From contig NZ_JBHZOL010000095.1 of NCBI RefSeq assembly GCF_042788235.1, positions 1 to 64,000 of the forward strand: a DNA stretch of 64,000 nucleotides, in the 5' to 3' direction. Made by a program: the position numbers and the translations under genes. The notes below the pieces were generated by a model. It made no database searches, was not told where the DNA came from, and saw nothing but the letters and a program-made list of their open reading frames with translations. Positions 17,002 to 25,280 of the stretch are shown one piece after another (within the stretch, counting starts at the first letter, position 1; each line of letters starts with the position of its first letter). Source of the DNA: Sphaerothrix epifaneia (GTDB lineage Bacteria > Cyanobacteriota > Cyanobacteriia > Phormidesmidales > Phormidesmidaceae).

Positions 17002-17181
17002 CTAGCGTATCCGCCGCAGTAGCAAAAAAATACCACTGGCGAAGCATAAAAGGATTAAAAGCCACAGCACCATTCCTGGCAAAAAGGCCAACAGCGTCAG
17101 GCCACGCAGTATCCACACTAGCAACGTAGCTGCCAAAACGCCTAGAAAGAGTTGGGTATCTAGCTGTAAGCGAGACATCAT
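17002..17181 (-). CDS. Small two-helix membrane protein
   Basis: 59 residues, starting 'MMSRLQLDTQLFLGVLAATL', ending 'FLLLRRIR'. Two hydrophobic stretches (about residues 10-32 and 36-54) are separated by 'LPG', with a basic end, giving a hairpin membrane topology. The gene is compact and falls between a convergent YihY gene (nine bases away) and another tiny membrane-protein gene on the same strand. Not recognised by family. Moderate confidence because it is short, but the strongly hydrophobic composition in frame is unlikely by chance. Confidence 0.55.
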   Translation of the reverse strand: MMSRLQLDTQLFLGVLAATLLVWILRGLTLLAFLPGMVLWLLILLCFASGIFLLLRRIR

Positions 17182-17286
17182 AGGAACTTTTGTCTATTTT
17201 TAAGGTCGCAGAGGGGTAGATAACGTTCTAAGCTGCCTTCGGGTGACTACCCAATTTTGCGGGGGGTGTGTAGCTAACTCAGCTAT

Positions 17287-17478
17287 TTAAGGGCTGCTGC
17301 GCAGTCCTCCCAAAATACCAGTGCCTACCGCAATGAGAACCAATGCCCAAATCACATAGCCTGGAATTTGACTAATCACACCAAAGCCGCGCAGCAGCAG
17401 AATGATAGCTGCTAAAACCAAAATAACGCCCAGGGTGGTTAAGAAGATTCTAATCGCTAAATTTGAAGAAGAATTCAT
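17287..17478 (-). CDS. Small two-helix membrane protein
   Basis: 63 residues. 'IRIFLTTLGVILVLAAIILL' is the first membrane segment and 'GYVIWALVLIAVGTGILG' the second, separated by an RGFG turn. The tail is short and polar. It is transcribed towards the 59-residue protein at 17002-17181, 105 bases away, and may share its transcript. Both have the same two-helix layout and size. Unknown role. Confidence 0.65.
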   Translation of the reverse strand: MNSSSNLAIRIFLTTLGVILVLAAIILLLRGFGVISQIPGYVIWALVLIAVGTGILGGLRSSP

Positions 17479-17710
17479 AGGTCGCCAGAAATACTGATCT
17501 TGTTAAAGCGTAGGGCGTTTTTATTTTGGCATTGATCTCAAAGTTCATTGAAAATTTAACGACAAATCACGCTAGCCTGATGGTTTTAGCCATGAGACTA
17601 GAGATAATACGGCATAGGTTCTCCATCAAGCTGTATTGGGTCATCAGTAAATTTGCTGGCTGATATCGCTAACGTAAAGCTGGAGAAGGTGTTAGGAGGA
17701 ATTGTTGGGT

Positions 17711-18268
17711 ATGGTCAATACTGCTAAAGTCTTTGCGCACAACTCGCCTGGTCGTCCGGTATTGCAAACAGCGGAGCAGGCTCTCGTCGCTGGGGAGGTA
17801 TTGACTCAGACCAAGCCTTATCGCTTGGGCGGCGGTTCTGTCGTCGCCCAGATGTATCTGCCGTTGTCTCAAGACCAAGTCTGGGATCAATTAACGGATT
17901 ATCCGCGCTGGGTTGAGTACTTTCCGGATATTGTTGAAAGTCAGCTTTTGGAGACTGCTGGCTTAACGGCGGGAAAGCGCTTGTATCAGGTGGGGCGCAA
18001 GCATTTTTTGATGCTGACGGCAGAAGTGGAAATTTACCTCAAGGTGTTTGAAACGCGATCGCAGCAGCTTTTATTTCGCCTAGAGAAAGGAACCTTTTCA
18101 GACTTTGCCGCTGACCTGACGCTACAGGCTTTTTGTCAAGGTACGCTGTTGACCTATGCCGTGCAGGCCGCTGCGCTGATTCCAGTGCCCAGCTTTTTGA
18201 TTGAGCAGGCGATGAAACACGATTTACCTGGCAATATGAAGACAATGCGCCAAGTGATGTGTAGTTGA
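17711..18268 (+). CDS. SRPBCC/START-like lipid-binding protein (polyketide cyclase family)
   Basis: 185 residues from the ATG at 17711, ten bases after AGGAGGA; TTG codons at 17702 and 17705 are alternatives. 'MYLPLSQDQVWDQLTDYPRW' followed by 'EYFPDIVESQLLE' and 'GKRLYQVG' is the standard start of a cyclase/dehydrase (COQ10-like) domain at about residues 45-180. Such proteins bind a hydrophobic ligand in a helix-grip pocket. The TGA stop overlaps the ATG of the next gene (TGATG), so the two are translationally coupled. Confidence 0.8.
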   Translation: MVNTAKVFAHNSPGRPVLQTAEQALVAGEVLTQTKPYRLGGGSVVAQMYLPLSQDQVWDQLTDYPRWVEYFPDIVESQLLETAGLTAGKRLYQVGRKHFLMLTAEVEIYLKVFETRSQQLLFRLEKGTFSDFAADLTLQAFCQGTLLTYAVQAAALIPVPSFLIEQAMKHDLPGNMKTMRQVMCS

Positions 18269-18627
18269 TGCGGAAAAAACTATGGGGTGGCTTCGTGGTG
18301 GGCCTTGGCTATATGCTGTCACCCCTGTCGTGGTGGAACGATTTGTTCTTTAACCTACCGATTGCTTATGGGTTTGGCTATGGTCTGAGCTGGCTACAGG
18401 CAGACTGGTTTTTGCCAGGAACCGTAGCTGGCTATTGGTTGTCTAATCTGTTAGGCTTTTTGCTGATGCAGTGGGGAGCCGGAGACTTGTTTTTTAGCGA
18501 TCGCCCGCGCAACTTTACCCAAGAGCTATGGCTCAGCCTGGGCACGTCAACTCTTTATACTGCCATCATTGTGGGGTTGTTTTATTTCAACCTGATGCAG
18601 TTGCCCGAATTTCTGGCTTTTAATTAG
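18268..18627 (+). CDS. Small integral membrane protein coupled to the SRPBCC gene
   Basis: 119 residues with about three hydrophobic segments ('LWGGFVVGLGYMLSPLSWW', 'GTVAGYWLSNLLGFLLMQW', 'LGTSTLYTAIIVGLFYFNL'). Its ATG shares bases with the upstream stop (TGATG). No family is recognised. Coupling to a START-like lipid-binding protein suggests a membrane partner. Its last four bases overlap the end of the convergent gene at 18624. Confidence 0.75.
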   Translation: MRKKLWGGFVVGLGYMLSPLSWWNDLFFNLPIAYGFGYGLSWLQADWFLPGTVAGYWLSNLLGFLLMQWGAGDLFFSDRPRNFTQELWLSLGTSTLYTAIIVGLFYFNLMQLPEFLAFN

Positions 18628-18815
18628 CGCGATCGCTCGACAAAAGTACGTCCTGCCGTCATTGCTGCCAGACTGGTGTGATAAACGGCTCCGTCGCTCA
18701 ACAAATCTAGTTCAGGATTAATGACCCAGCACTGATACCCTAGATTTTGCACATGGCTAACGCCAATAATCCAATCGGTAAAGGCTGAGATTTGTACCAG
18801 CGTAGCCGTTTCCAT
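18624..18815 (-). CDS. Small hypothetical protein
   Basis: 63 residues from the ATG at 18815, which has GGAGGG at good distance; the frame stays open further upstream but without features. The sequence has 'FTDWIIGVSHVQNLGYQCWV' and 'AMTAGRTFVERSR', which look globular. No family is recognised. Its end overlaps the convergent membrane-protein gene by four bases. Confidence 0.55.
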   Translation of the reverse strand: METATLVQISAFTDWIIGVSHVQNLGYQCWVINPELDLLSDGAVYHTSLAAMTAGRTFVERSR

Positions 18816-18948
18816 AGCTATGCCCTCCGGCGGATTTGAACGGTTCCGTTTACAGGTATGAATCAACAAGATGCCTTAAGCCTAGCAATCTCCCACTTAG
18901 ATCAGTTCCTTCTTTAGCCCAGATAGCGGCTCTGTCGTTTGAAAGATT

Positions 18949-19611
18949 ATGTCAAGTCAAACTCTGAATCTCTCAGAGACGCTTTATCGCTATTTGCTCG
19001 ACCATTCTCTGCGAGAGCCTCCACTCATGGCTCAGCTCCGGCAAGAAACTCAGCAGCATCCGCTGGGGCAAATGCAGATTTCGCCAGAACAGGGGCAGTT
19101 GATGGCGCTGTTGGTGCAGCTAATAGGAGCCAAAAAAACCTTAGAAGTCGGCGTGTTTACTGGCTACAGTACCTTAGCCGTCGCCCTGGCCTTACCGACT
19201 GATGGCAAAATCATCGCCTGTGATGTCAGTGAAGCCTACACAGCGATCGCCCGTCGCTACTGGCAGCAAGCCAACGTGGCGGATAAAATTGAGCTGCGAT
19301 TGGCTCCAGCGCTAGACACCTTAGATCAGCTTCTGGCAACGGGGCAAGCCAATACCTTTGACTTTGCCTTTATTGATGCTGACAAAAGCAACTACGACAA
19401 CTATTACGAGCGATCGCTTCAGCTAGTGCGACCGGGGGGACTCATTGCCATCGACAATGTGTTGTGGTCAGGTCGCGTAGCCGCCCCCAACCCCGACAAC
19501 CGAACGCGCAGCATTCATGCCCTCAACCAAAAGCTCCATCACGACGAGCGCATCAGCCTCAGCCTGTTGCCTTTAGGAGATGGGTTGACGCTGGCTTTAA
19601 AGCGAAAATAA
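18949..19611 (+). CDS. Cation-dependent O-methyltransferase (CCoAOMT family)
   Basis: 220 residues with all landmarks of the caffeoyl-CoA/catechol-type O-methyltransferases. 'ISPEQGQLMALLVQLIGAKK', 'LEVGVFTGYSTLAVALALP' (SAM motif I), 'FAFIDADKSNYDNYYE' and 'IDNVLWSGRVA' carry the divalent-metal ligands (Asp and Asn). A Synechocystis homologue methylates catechol-type phenolics in vitro. The gene is single. The natural substrate in this organism is unknown. Confidence 0.92.
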   Translation: MSSQTLNLSETLYRYLLDHSLREPPLMAQLRQETQQHPLGQMQISPEQGQLMALLVQLIGAKKTLEVGVFTGYSTLAVALALPTDGKIIACDVSEAYTAIARRYWQQANVADKIELRLAPALDTLDQLLATGQANTFDFAFIDADKSNYDNYYERSLQLVRPGGLIAIDNVLWSGRVAAPNPDNRTRSIHALNQKLHHDERISLSLLPLGDGLTLALKRK

Positions 19612-19724
19612 GCAGGTGGCCGATGCGCAAACTTACTGCGATCGACGGCTCCAAACCAACCTCTAACAACGCCAAGGCATCGCTCCTGGCTGTTTTGTAA
19701 ACCTCACTGACTGCTTTAGCGTCC

Positions 19725-19940
19725 ATGCCGCTTTCTAAAACCGAAACCAAGCAACTGATAGAGCGTCTAATCTTTGACGAAACAGCAGCGCCTGAATGGG
19801 TACAAGACGTGTGGGATCTCAATCCGCTCATGGGCGAAAAGGCGGCAAAACTCCTAGACGTGTTTGAGCTATTGGTAGACTATGCTTCTGCCGATCAGCT
19901 AGATAGCCTGTTGCAAGCCCTGTACCGAGAACAGGTTTAG
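19725..19940 (+). CDS. Small hypothetical protein
   Basis: 71 residues, predicted all-helical and acidic ('ETKQLIERLIFDETAAPEWV', 'LLDVFELLVDYASADQLDSL'). No family is recognised. It begins with ATG and follows the O-methyltransferase by 113 bases. The frame and amphipathic composition look like a real small soluble protein. Confidence 0.5.
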   Translation: MPLSKTETKQLIERLIFDETAAPEWVQDVWDLNPLMGEKAAKLLDVFELLVDYASADQLDSLLQALYREQV

Positions 19941-20005
19941 CGTTGCTAAAGCAGCATTTGCCCGCTGGAAATTTGGTGTGATGGCGATCGCTGCTGGGGC
20001 TATCT

Positions 20006-21034
20006 CTAAGCAACTTGAGCCATCAAGGTGCGGTGACGCGGGCTATTTTGTACCTGCATTGGCGGTTGAAAGCCCGCCGCTTGCATCGCTTGAGAAATTT
20101 CTAGCCCAAAATATTGATCTAAATAAGGCTCAGTGCTTTTCAGCAGCGTCAGCACGAAAGGCGGCATTTTAGCAAACACCTCAGAGTGAGGGTTCATATC
20201 CATAATCGCCAGATGTCCACCGGGGCGCAGCAATCGTCGAGCTTCTTGAATAATGGCGATCGCGGCGCTTTGGGGCAGTTCGTGAAACATCAAACACGTA
20301 GAAACTAAGTCAAAGGAGGCGCTAGGGAGGCTGGTCGATTCAGCAGGGGCATGGAGCCAGGTGATGGGGTGGGGCAGGGTGGGGGGGAGAGGGGCAGTCT
20401 TTGCCCCACTGCCTGTCTCCGGCTCTCCGCGTCCTGTTTGTTCCAGCCGTTGGCGATCGCGGTATTGGGCAACCGCCAAAAAATAAGGAGATAGATCGAT
20501 TCCGGTAAGCTGAGCCTGGGGAAAGGTGGCTTGCAGGGCAAAGGTGCTCATGCCGACACCGCAGCCAAGGTCAACAACGTCTTGAGGAACGGCTGGCAAA
20601 TGCTGGGTAAGAACAGTGTGGTAGCTTTGGCGCAACCAGGCGTCGCCCTGGGCACCGCCTTCTGGCCAGATGCGGGCGTGCACGGCACGAGCAGCCACTT
20701 CCACCTCCATTGCCGGAGTCCAGCCGAGGTTGCCTTCTGCGTAGGCATGAAAGCTGGTGACGTAGTAATCGGGATAGACCAGGTCAGGGTTTTGCATGGC
20801 AGCCAGGTCAGTTTCCCAGGCGGTAGCCAGCTCGGCTGGGGGATTTTCTGCCAGAGAAGCAACGTCAGCGCGGCGGCGTAGCGCTTTGACCTCATCTCGC
20901 CAAAACACCCCGATGGATTCGGCTCGGTCGATCATCATTTTGCGGGCTTTGGCTTTGGCAAAGCTAGCAAGGGGCTGAATTGCCAGTAGCCCGTTAATTA
21001 AACGAGCGGTAAGGTGCGGAGCAACGGCTGTCAT
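20006..21034 (-). CDS. Class I SAM-dependent methyltransferase with low-complexity insert
   Basis: 342 residues. A helical N-terminal part of about 130 residues ('YYVTSFHAYAEGNLGW') precedes a Methyltransf_11/25 domain: 'VVDLGCGVGMSTFALQ', 'LTGIDLSPYFLAVAQ', 'FDLVSTCLMFHELPQ', 'LLRPGGHLAIMDMNP'. Between motif II and the next strand sits an insert rich in Gly, Pro, Thr and Glu (about residues 210-235), encoded by a G/C-run stretch at about 20345-20430. Substrate unknown. The gene is divergent from the M1 aminopeptidase. Confidence 0.82.
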   Translation of the reverse strand: MTAVAPHLTARLINGLLAIQPLASFAKAKARKMMIDRAESIGVFWRDEVKALRRRADVASLAENPPAELATAWETDLAAMQNPDLVYPDYYVTSFHAYAEGNLGWTPAMEVEVAARAVHARIWPEGGAQGDAWLRQSYHTVLTQHLPAVPQDVVDLGCGVGMSTFALQATFPQAQLTGIDLSPYFLAVAQYRDRQRLEQTGRGEPETGSGAKTAPLPPTLPHPITWLHAPAESTSLPSASFDLVSTCLMFHELPQSAAIAIIQEARRLLRPGGHLAIMDMNPHSEVFAKMPPFVLTLLKSTEPYLDQYFGLEISQAMQAAGFQPPMQVQNSPRHRTLMAQVA

Positions 21035-21162
21035 GTCTAAATTTGGAGATATTAAACGCAGTAAGCCTATTATTCCAGACCTTCATTCAATACAGAGACG
21101 CTACCCTGGTTATTAAGGTGCTATCAGCGTTTTTGGCCTTAATTCAAGAATCAGGTTTGTCG

Positions 21163-23760
21163 ATGGAAAACTTCTACCTAGATACAGAAAAGCCTCAATA
21201 CAAGTCATTTGAGCTGCCCGGTGCTAGACCGCACTACAGTCCTGATAAGCCTGGGCAGGTGGAACATATTTTCTTGGATCTAGTGATAGATATTCCCAAT
21301 CAGGCTTATGCGGGTACCTGCAAGATTCGGCTAAACCCAGTGCGTGATGATGTTAAGCACCTGACTTTGGATGCCGTCAATCTGCAAATCGATGCGGTCA
21401 AGGTAGGCAGCACGAAACAGCCTTTTGACTACGACGGCGAGCAGCTACGCATCACCCTCAAAGACTCGCCTAAAATGGGCAAAGCGATCACCTTAGCGAT
21501 CGCCTATCGCTGCCAACAGCCTCAGCGTGGCCTTTATTTTATTGGCCCCACTGCCGACTACCCCGACAAACCTGTCCAGGTTTGGACGCAGGGTGAAGAT
21601 GAAGATTCTCGCTTTTGGTTTCCCTGTTTTGACTACCCTGGTCAACTTTCCACCTCAGAAATGCGGGTACGGGTACCCCAGCCTTACATTGCCGTTTCCA
21701 ATGGTGAACTGATTGCCACCGAAGAAGACGGTGACAGCAAAATCTATCACTGGCTGCAAAAGCAAGTGCATCCCACCTATTTGATGACGCTAGCGGTGGG
21801 TGATTTTGACGTGATTCAAGACCAGTGGCGCGACGTTCCGGTGACTTACTACGTCGAGAAAGGTCGCAAAGACGATGGCCAGCGGACGATGGGCAAAACG
21901 CCCCAGATGATTGAGTTTTTTAGTCAAGTCTTTGGCTATGACTACGCCTATCCTAAGTATGCTCAGGTTTGCGTCGCTGACTTTATCTTTGGCGGCATGG
22001 AAAACACCTCCACCACGCTGCTCACCGATCGCTGCTTGCTAGACGAGCGGGCGGCTTTGGACAATCGCAACGCCGAAAGCCTGGTGGCACACGAGCTAGC
22101 TCACCAATGGTTTGGTGACCTGCTGGTGATTAACCATTGGTCACACGCCTGGGTGAAAGAGGGCATGGCCACTTACTCCGAGGTGCTGTGGACGGATCAC
22201 CAGTACGGTGCTGAAGAAGCGGCCTATTATCGCTTGGGCGAAATGCGCAATTACCTCAGCGAAGACAAAACCCGCTACCGTCGCCCAATGGTGACCCATA
22301 TCTACCGAGAAGCAATTGAACTGTACGATCGCCATATCTATGAAAAAGGCGCTTGCGTCTACCACATGCTGCGCACCGAGCTAGGGGATGCCCTGTTTCA
22401 AAAAGCGATTCATACCTTTGTGCAAGACAATGCCCACCGCACGGTAGAAACCATCGATTTGATTCGAGCGATCGAAAAGGCCACAGGTCGCAATCTACGC
22501 TTTATCTTTGATCAGTATGTCTTTCGCGGCGGCCATCCTGACTACACCGTGAATTACAGTTGGGACGGTGACAGCCATCTGGCAAAAATTGGCGTTACCC
22601 AAACCCAGGCTAAAGAAGGCGATACCAGCAGCAGCAGCGGCTTGTTTGACTTAAAGCTGCCGATCGCCTTTGGCTATGTGCAAGACGGTAAAGTAGAGCT
22701 AAAAACCTTTAAGGTTCGTCTGCACGAACGGACGCAAACGTTTTATTTCCCGCTGGAAGCCAAACCCCAGTTTGTTAGCTTTGATGCTGGTAACCATTGT
22801 CTCAAAACAGTGACGCTGGATTATCCAATCGCGGAACTCAAAGCCCAGCTACAGTTTGACCCTGACCCCCTCTCGCGGATAATGGCGGCTGAGGCGATCG
22901 CCAAAAAAGGCGGTTTAGAAGCCGTCAATGCCCTAACAGCGGCAATGCAGGCCGAAGCCTTTTGGGGAGTGCGGGCAGAAATTGCTGAAAATCTGGCCAA
23001 AATCAATTTAGACCAAGCCTTTGCGGGTTTGCAAAGGGGGCTTGAAGATCCTCACCCTAAAGTGCGGCGGGCGGCGGTAGAAACCCTGGGTGGCATCAAA
23101 ACCCAAGACAGCTATAAAACGCTTAAAGCTTTAGTTGAGGCAGGCGATGCCAGCTACTATGTCGAAGCGGCGGCGGCGAAAGCGCTGGGCAGCGTTGGCG
23201 CATCTAGCCTCAGCGGCAAACCCAAAGAGAAGAAAGTCGTCAAGCTGCTCGAAACGGTTTTAAAAGAACGTACAGGCTGGAACGAAGTTGTGAGATCAGG
23301 GGCGATCGCAGGTCTTAGCCAGCTCAAAACTTCTGAAGATGCGCTTGAAATTGTGCTGAAGTACACCGAAGCCGGGGTGCCTCAAGCGCTGCGGCTCGGT
23401 GCGATTCGGGCTTTGGGCAGTCTCTCAATCGGGCAGAGCAAACCCAATCTCGACAAAATCTTAGAGCGGCTAGAAGCCCTAGCGCGGGAAGATTTCTTTT
23501 TGACGCAGGTGGCTGTAGTGGGGGCTTTAGGGCAAATGGAAACGGCGAACGCAGTCGGGGTTTTGCAAATGTTGGCAGAACAAACGCCTGATGGCCGAGT
23601 GCGACGACGAGCCGAAGAAGCGATCGCAAAGGTGCGAAAAGCGATCGACGCTAACCAAGCCGTTCAGACCTTGCAGCAAGAAGTCGATGAGCTGAAAAAA
23701 GACAACCAAGCGCTCAAAAGCCGCTTAGAAGCTTTAGAAGCCAAAACTAAATCTGCCTAG
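21163..23760 (+). CDS. M1-family zinc aminopeptidase with HEAT-like repeats
   Basis: 865 residues from the ATG at 21163; the frame is open to a TTG at 21043, but that stretch is not conserved-looking. Gluzincin features: the exopeptidase motif 'FGGMEN' (about 276-281) and the zinc site 'HELAHQWFGDL' (His310, Glu311, His314) with distal Glu333 in 'VKEGMATYSE'. The N-terminal beta domain and the Tyr-bearing region ('IYEKGACVYHMLRTELGD') are present. From about 580 to 830 there are HEAT/PBS-lyase-like helical repeats ('DPHPKVRRAAVETLGGIK'). The last 35 residues form a coiled coil ('LQQEVDELKKDNQALKSRLE'). No signal peptide, so probably cytoplasmic. Confidence 0.9.
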   Translation: MENFYLDTEKPQYKSFELPGARPHYSPDKPGQVEHIFLDLVIDIPNQAYAGTCKIRLNPVRDDVKHLTLDAVNLQIDAVKVGSTKQPFDYDGEQLRITLKDSPKMGKAITLAIAYRCQQPQRGLYFIGPTADYPDKPVQVWTQGEDEDSRFWFPCFDYPGQLSTSEMRVRVPQPYIAVSNGELIATEEDGDSKIYHWLQKQVHPTYLMTLAVGDFDVIQDQWRDVPVTYYVEKGRKDDGQRTMGKTPQMIEFFSQVFGYDYAYPKYAQVCVADFIFGGMENTSTTLLTDRCLLDERAALDNRNAESLVAHELAHQWFGDLLVINHWSHAWVKEGMATYSEVLWTDHQYGAEEAAYYRLGEMRNYLSEDKTRYRRPMVTHIYREAIELYDRHIYEKGACVYHMLRTELGDALFQKAIHTFVQDNAHRTVETIDLIRAIEKATGRNLRFIFDQYVFRGGHPDYTVNYSWDGDSHLAKIGVTQTQAKEGDTSSSSGLFDLKLPIAFGYVQDGKVELKTFKVRLHERTQTFYFPLEAKPQFVSFDAGNHCLKTVTLDYPIAELKAQLQFDPDPLSRIMAAEAIAKKGGLEAVNALTAAMQAEAFWGVRAEIAENLAKINLDQAFAGLQRGLEDPHPKVRRAAVETLGGIKTQDSYKTLKALVEAGDASYYVEAAAAKALGSVGASSLSGKPKEKKVVKLLETVLKERTGWNEVVRSGAIAGLSQLKTSEDALEIVLKYTEAGVPQALRLGAIRALGSLSIGQSKPNLDKILERLEALAREDFFLTQVAVVGALGQMETANAVGVLQMLAEQTPDGRVRRRAEEAIAKVRKAIDANQAVQTLQQEVDELKKDNQALKSRLEALEAKTKSA

Positions 23761-23768
23761 CCGCCCGC

Positions 23769-23794
23769 TAGAGGTTTGGCCGACCAAACCTCTA
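23769..23794. terminator. Perfect hairpin between convergent genes
   Basis: 11-bp perfect stem (TAGAGGTTTGG and its complement) with a CCGA loop between the aminopeptidase and the ycf23 homologue. No clear T-run on either side, so termination in both directions is likely but not certain. Confidence 0.6.
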
Positions 23795-23826
23795 ACAAAA
23801 AGCTTAGGCCAGCGAGCAAACGCTTT

Positions 23827-24576
23827 TTACACCCGCACCTGAGCGCGACGGACGCTGGCGATCACTTCTACCAAACTGCGGACAACGGCCACCATTGCCA
23901 CGACATTATCCAGCTTGTTAACGGCTGAACCAACGCCAATACCGGAGGCTCCCGCAGCGATCGCCATAGGCGCTGTCACATCTGACAGACCAGAGGCGCA
24001 CAGCACAGGCACCGCTACCGCTTGAGAAATGGCGTGAGCGGCGGCTAAAGTGGGGGCTGCTTTTTCTATTAGACCCAGCGTTCCGGCATGGGTTGGCTGG
24101 CTGCTGGTGCCGCCTTCGGTTTGAATGATGTCTGCGCCAGCTTCGACCAGTTGCTCAGCTAAAGCAACCTGCTCATCGAGCGGCAAAACATGAGGCACGG
24201 TCACCGACAGCGGCATGGCGGGTAGCAAGTCTCGCGTTTGGCGAGTCAACGCTAAAACTTCAGCAGCCTCAAAGCGGCGACCTTCGGCATAGAAAGCATC
24301 AAAATTACCAATCTCGACGAGGTCAGCACCCGCGGCTACTGGCGCTAAAAACTTTTCGGGTTCAACAGCAGACACGCAGATCGGCAGCGCTGTCAGCTGA
24401 CGGGCAAGGCGAACCAACTCCGCATCAGCGGCAATATCGACAAAGGTAGCTCCACCTTGATCGGCGGCTTGAACTACTCGTGCTACTTGTACCTGGTCAA
24501 AATTGGTCAAACCGCTAATGATTTTGAGGGCACGGCCTTCTGATAGCGATCGCTGAAGATGGGGATGAATGGTCAT
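23827..24576 (-). CDS. ycf23: Ycf23-like (DUF561) TIM-barrel protein
   Basis: 249 residues, a member of the DUF561/Ycf23 family found in cyanobacteria and some plastid genomes. 'LKIISGLTNFDQVQVARVVQ' at the start, 'GADLVEIGNFDAFYAEGR' and 'QTEGGTSSQP' in the middle, and 'CASGLSDVTAPMAIAAGASG' with 'IGVGSAVNKLD' at the end resemble phosphate-binding loops of TIM barrels such as ThiG. Biochemical role unknown. It lies 70 bases downstream of moaC on the same strand and is probably co-transcribed. Confidence 0.88.
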   Translation of the reverse strand: MTIHPHLQRSLSEGRALKIISGLTNFDQVQVARVVQAADQGGATFVDIAADAELVRLARQLTALPICVSAVEPEKFLAPVAAGADLVEIGNFDAFYAEGRRFEAAEVLALTRQTRDLLPAMPLSVTVPHVLPLDEQVALAEQLVEAGADIIQTEGGTSSQPTHAGTLGLIEKAAPTLAAAHAISQAVAVPVLCASGLSDVTAPMAIAAGASGIGVGSAVNKLDNVVAMVAVVRSLVEVIASVRRAQVRV

Positions 24577-24646
24577 GATTGTCTCAGTCTTTGAGTATCT
24601 GATTTATTCTGCCACTCTAGCGGAAGGTTGGAAAACAGATGTTGCA

Positions 24647-25153
24647 TTAGCTAACAGCTTGATAGTCAGCCGATTTCCCGCCCGTTTTACGCAGCAGCCG
24701 AATATTTTCAATCTGCATAGACTTTTCCAGTGCTTTAGCCATGTCGTAGAGGGTTAGCGCCGCTATCGAAACTGCTGTTAGCGCCTCCATTTCTACTCCG
24801 GTTTCGGCCTTGGTTTTAACTTCGGCTTGAATCTGGTAGCCCGGTAGAGCCGGATCGGGGGTGATCTGCACCTCTACTTTTTGAATCGGCAGGGGATGGC
24901 ACAGGGGAATCAGGTTCGCCGTTTGCTTAGCGGCCATAATTCCTGCTAAACGGGCGGTGCCGATGACATCGCCTTTAGGGGCATTGCCCGACTCGATCGC
25001 TGCTAAAGTAGCCGTTTGCATGCGTAAACTGGCGACCGCGATCGCCCGTCGCACCGTCGCTGCTTTCGCAGAAACATCAACCATGTGGGCTTGCCCTTGA
25101 GCGTCTAAATGGCTCAGGCCGGGGGATAGCGCAGAATCAGAGATTTTTTCCAT
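24647..25153 (-). CDS. moaC: Cyclic pyranopterin monophosphate synthase MoaC
   Basis: Second enzyme of molybdopterin synthesis, acting on the MoaA product to give cPMP. The 168-residue protein contains 'LSHLDAQGQAHMVDVSAK', 'GTARLAGIMAAKQTANLIPL' with 'CHPLPIQKV', and 'VKTKAETGVEMEALTAVSIA'. These form the active site at the dimer interface of the hexamer. It heads a likely two-gene unit with ycf23 and is divergent from the tRNA-Arg gene. Confidence 0.97.
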   Translation of the reverse strand: MEKISDSALSPGLSHLDAQGQAHMVDVSAKAATVRRAIAVASLRMQTATLAAIESGNAPKGDVIGTARLAGIMAAKQTANLIPLCHPLPIQKVEVQITPDPALPGYQIQAEVKTKAETGVEMEALTAVSIAALTLYDMAKALEKSMQIENIRLLRKTGGKSADYQAVS

Positions 25154-25204
25154 AAACGCAATTGTTTTGTGGTTTTTAGTATGTTAGGATTAAAAGCCTG
25201 ACAA

Positions 25205-25278
25205 GGGCGTGTAGCTCAGTGGACTAGAGCACGTGGCTACGGACCACGGTGTCGGGGGTTCGAATCCCTCCTCGCCCG
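25205..25278 (+). tRNA. tRNA-Arg (anticodon ACG)
   Basis: 74 bases that fold as a cloverleaf: acceptor GGGCGTG/CTCGCCC with discriminator G, D-stem GCTC/GAGC, anticodon stem CGTGG/CCACG with loop CTACGGA (anticodon ACG), T-stem GGGGG/CCCTC with loop TTCGAAT. The 3' CCA is not encoded. The sixth acceptor pair is T:T, a mismatch; other cyanobacterial tRNA-Arg(ACG) genes as I recall them have A here. The A34 must be edited to inosine by TadA to read CGN codons. Confidence 0.95.
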
Positions 25279-25280
25279 TT

